DNA from: Hyaloscypha bicolor E
Lineage: Eukaryota; Ascomycota; Leotiomycetes; Helotiales; Hyaloscyphaceae
Assembly: GCF_002865645.1 (NCBI RefSeq)
Contig: NW_020194684.1
Location: forward strand, 4,379,952-4,443,951
DNA: 64,000 bases
Direction: 5' to 3'
Position numbers and translations under genes: made by a program. The notes beneath the pieces were generated by a model. The model did no database searches. It had not been told where the DNA came from and was given only the letters and a program-made list of their open reading frames with translations. Positions 60,476 to 64,000 of the stretch are shown here, one piece after another. Position 1 is the stretch's first letter, and every line of letters begins with the position of its first letter.

Positions 60476-63400
60476 CCACTTCCACGCTTCGGTCCATATG
60501 CCATTTTCTTGTATATATACTAGTCTCTTTTAAGAATACTAGTATATTCGGTATACTAATCTCCGTATATAATAGAACTCGTAGGTTAAAAGCACTAGCC
60601 TCCAAGCTACCCTTGAATAGACTAAATAGTCTAATTCGTTTCTCCTTATATAGCTCGTAATATAAAAGGAGGTGCTTTATATTCTTAGTCTTCCCACATT
60701 TGTATTTGTTATTAGATACTATTTTTAGCCTATATAAATAGGACTTTATATATCCGTGGCCTAGCTTTAATTAGAAGAAGGCACTAGCTAGTAGCCTTAA
60801 AGTTCCTAAAGGTAGCTGTATTTTCTTAGATACTTTCTACGGATATATATTACTATATAATTCTAGCTAGGTCTTCGGTTTAGTATAAGATTCTAAAAGT
60901 AGTCTATACTCTTGTTTCTTAACTTTATTAATTTGGACCCCTAGGAAAGCAAAGAAGGTTTTTACTAATTCGGGGTCACCTAATATAGGGGAAGTAGTAC
61001 CTATTTTAGCTAGTATATCTGCTTCTTTATTCCTAATTATATCTATGTGGCCTAGGACCCAGATTAGTTCTATACTAGCTCCTTTAGCTATAAGGGCTTT
61101 AGTGGCTAGTATAGCTCTAATCTATTAACTTTGTCCCGGCTTATTAGAAGGAGTTTTTAATCTTAGTAAACCAGCTTGGTTATCTATATAGATATTATAA
61201 AGCTCCCCTCTCTTTGCTTTACTACTAGCGTATTTAATAGCTCTAGTAATGCCTTCTAGTTCTCTATTATAGACTATAGTACTAGTACCTATATTCTGGC
61301 TTTCTCTATATTTAGCTATAACTAGTATATAGGGAGTTTCGTGACTATAGACTACGAGTTCTAGGCCTATTCCGATTCCTTTTTGAGTTTGAGATCTATC
61401 TATATATATAGATAATATAGAGCTATTATTATATAAAGTCTTTAAATAGAGATTATGTAATATAGCAGTCTCTTCCTTAGGCTATCTTGATATAGTGATT
61501 TTATATGGTACTTCTCTGTTCCAGGGAGTAAAGTAAAAGTGTCTTATAGTCTCTAAGTTCTTAGGAACTATAAGTTCCTTAATAGAATCGACTATAATTT
61601 CAATTTGGGACATTTTAGCCATATGATCTCGAACTAGATCTGTATTTAGACTATAAATAGAGTCTATATCAGAGTCTACTAATTCTAATTACTTAGATCT
61701 TTAGAAGGACTTCTCAAACTCTAGTCTAATAGGATAATTTAGACTTAATTTAAGGATACGGAGGGCATATCGGCGACGACTATGGTTTAGCCTTATAATA
61801 GGTAGAAGTAAAGCTAATTTGACCTCTATAGGAATAATAGGAGCCGTTTTAAATACTCCTAAAGTTTTCCTTAAAGCTAGGTTCTAAATAGCTTATAAAG
61901 GCCTAATTTGAGCTTTATTTTCGGTCTTCTACTATAGTAAGGAACCATAGTCTATTATACTAGTAATATAGGCTAAATATAGCTATCTAATTGCAAATGG
62001 GGATAAATTACGTGATATATTCATAAGTCTTTAAACCCTATAAAAGGCTTGTTTTGCTTTAGAAGTCCTATAAGCTATATGTTTCTTAAATCTGAGATTC
62101 TCGTCGAAATACATTCTTATTTACTTAACTACTTTACTAGGGGAAACTAGTTCCCTATTAGGTAGTTTTAAGCTAGGTTTGTTCTTGGAATTATTAAAGT
62201 AAATGAGCTCAGTCTTATCTATATTAAAGCTAATAGCATTTTTATTCCCTAGATTAACTATATTCTTTACTTCCCGCTCTAAAGTCTTAATATTCTTTTT
62301 AAGGCTATTAGAAGCAGTAGTAAGGGTTATATTATCTAAATAGGACTTAAAACTAACGTTTACTAATTTAAATAGATCTCGGATATAGATTAGGAATAGT
62401 ATAGGTAATATAGGACTCTCTTGTGAAATGCTAGTAAGTATAGACTTAAATGCTTCTATGCTATTATTAAAAGCTAGTCTTAATACTCGGTTATCTAGGA
62501 ATAATAATACCCAGAGAATAAGGCTAGTAGGTAGTAGTAAACTAATTATAATCTGTAATAGCCTATTCTTGGACACGTGATTAAAGGCGCCTTTAATATC
62601 TAGGAAGAAAGTACTAGTTTTCAGCTTATAGGACTTATTAGTCTCTACTTCATTCTATAGTAATAAAGCAGTATTAATAGCTAACTTATATAGCCTACCT
62701 CCTATTTAGGAGGGGTATAATAGGTTACTAGTCTCGGCTAAATAACTAAGTCTCTTAGCTAATATTCTCTCAGAAACCTTCCCTAAGTAATTAAGTAAGG
62801 AAATAACTCGATATGCTTTAGGTAGGGAATAGTTTGGTTTTCCTGATTTCTTTAGAATAAAGCTAGTAGCTTGTTTCCAGACTTTAGGGTAATACTCCTT
62901 ATTAATAAATAAGGAATATAGCCTATAAAAAATGTCTGAAGTAGCTCTATAAGCGTGAACTATAATCTCTTGAGTAACTAAGTCTGGTCCTGGGGTTTTC
63001 CCCTTTATCTTAGAGGTACATGCTTATTCTAGCTCTATTTTGGATAGAATAGGCCAGTTCCACTTTAAACTAGGCCTATAGTTTATTAGGCTAATAGGCT
63101 CAGTATTAGGGGGTAGTGGGAAAAGCTTAGCTCTAAAGATATCATACTTCTCTTGGAAAGTCGACTTTAAATTACTATTACTACTATTACTACTATTTCC
63201 ACTATTACTACTTAAGATACTAGGGATCGGTTTATATAAGGTATCTTTAGTATATTTCATAGCTTTAAAAATTGACTGGGAGTCTTTATTCTCTAAGAAC
63301 TTATTCTAATGCGCTAGCTTAGCGCCTTTAATAGTAATAAAGTAGGTATTCTTTGCATTTTGGAGTTCTTGTTTATAGAGAGTATACCCTGAGGCTTTAG

Positions 63401-64000
63401 ACTTATGGCTATAGTATAGCATTGATTTACGTAAAGTCTTTAAGTCCTCATTCCACCAGGGTTTAGAATATAAACTAATAGTAGATTTTGGAATACTATT
63501 ACTAGCCGTATCTACTATTCTATTAGTAAAGTCTTTAGCTAATAGGTCTAGTTCATGGTTTCCAGGTATACTAGTAAGTGGAAAGGGCATATTATTAAGG
63601 CTACTAATAAGATAGCTTGTAAATTTAGCCCAGTCCGCTTTCCTAGTATTAAATCTGACTGGATTAGAACTAGAGCTATAAGTCGACTTACTAATAGTAA
63701 ATAGTACCCCAAAGTAATTAGAACCTAAGTCTGGTAATACTTGCCAGTCTTTAATCTTAGTTACTATTCTACTAGTAGCAAAACTTAAGTCTAATACGGA
63801 AGGAGTAGACATATTAGATCTATAGAAGGTACCTTCCCCTGGTTTATTTAATAGCCTTAGAGAATGGCTCTCTATATAGCTAATTAAATGAATTACATAA
63901 CTACTTTGAGGCCTTAGGGGATCCTACCAAGGATAATGTGTATTAAAATCGCCTAGTAATAAAGAGCTATTAAAGAGAGTAGTAGGTAAAATATCCTCTC
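60387..64000 (-). pseudogene. LINE-e ORF2 (partial): endonuclease, RT, RNase H; few stops
   Basis: One frame on - connects 63812-63306 (endonuclease and downstream, with SKPWWNEDLKTLRKSMLYY), 63260-63024, 62576-62121 (RT, starting MSKNRLLQIIISLLLP) and 60605-60387 (C-terminal Glu-rich tail), so there is no net frameshift. The GDFNTHYPW endonuclease block at about 63950-63920 keeps Trp. The RT motif at 62331-62342 reads Tyr-Leu-Asp-Asn, so the RT would be inactive even without the stops. RNase H at about 61480-60990 matches the other copies. The N-terminus lies outside the window. Confidence 0.88.

Larger units (their letters stand above)
60148..64000 (-). mobile_element. LINE-e: right arm of the inverted LINE pair, continues beyond the window
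   Basis: Begins on + with T-runs and ttttaacgtgctttattag, the reverse of the common LINE 3' end, and is collinear with LINE-d in reverse up to 64000, within the endonuclease. Differences from LINE-d are mostly transitions. It is less RIP-mutated than LINE-d, with long open segments (151, 78 and 168 codons). Confidence 0.93.

Overview
The window looks like a piece of a filamentous ascomycete (Pezizomycotina) chromosome, most likely a eurotiomycete. The evidence is one large gene with four short (47-60 bp) GT-AG introns encoding a Snt2/SntB-type chromatin reader, followed by a very AT-rich block full of decayed retrotransposons. Those retrotransposons carry the signature of repeat-induced point mutation (RIP): CpA to TpA changes on both strands. 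The class-level placement is inference.

Layout. Positions 1-1874 are the upstream region of the gene, ending in a CT-rich leader. Positions 1875-7172 are the five-exon sntB/snt2 gene (1696 residues: BAH, PHD, ELM2-like, SANT, two GATA-like fingers, PHD plus extended PHD). Positions 7173-8488 are ordinary non-coding spacer. From about 8.49 kb to the window end (about 55.5 kb) I see no intact gene, only nested retroelements: three families of Gypsy elements with a chromodomain (Gypsy-1 on +, Gypsy-2 and Gypsy-3 on -), one Copia element (+) and five copies of one LINE family (LINE-a and LINE-e on -; LINE-b, LINE-c and LINE-d on +). All element names are mine.

Nesting order read from the junctions. 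LINE-a sits inside a Gypsy-1 copy with a 12-bp target duplication. Gypsy-2 sits inside a Gypsy-3 copy with a roughly 5-bp duplication, and the matching empty site survives in another Gypsy-3 copy at 51.78 kb. LINE-b, essentially full length, sits inside that Gypsy-2 with a 15-bp duplication. LINE-d and LINE-e lie tail to tail and form a large inverted repeat centred near 60.13 kb; LINE-e runs off the window.

The only gene I consider functional is sntB. The retroelement open frames survive as fragments; their stops are almost all TAA/TAG of the kind RIP creates from CAA, CAG and TGG. LINE-b, LINE-c and LINE-e keep ORF2 in one frame from end to end, so point mutation, not indels, inactivated them. 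I found no tRNA, rRNA, CRISPR array, gene cluster or clearly new gene system. The least explained items are a decayed open frame with two in-frame tandem repeats downstream of Gypsy-1 pol, RIP-sparing of the LINE 5' ends, and an in-frame 48-bp intron in sntB.
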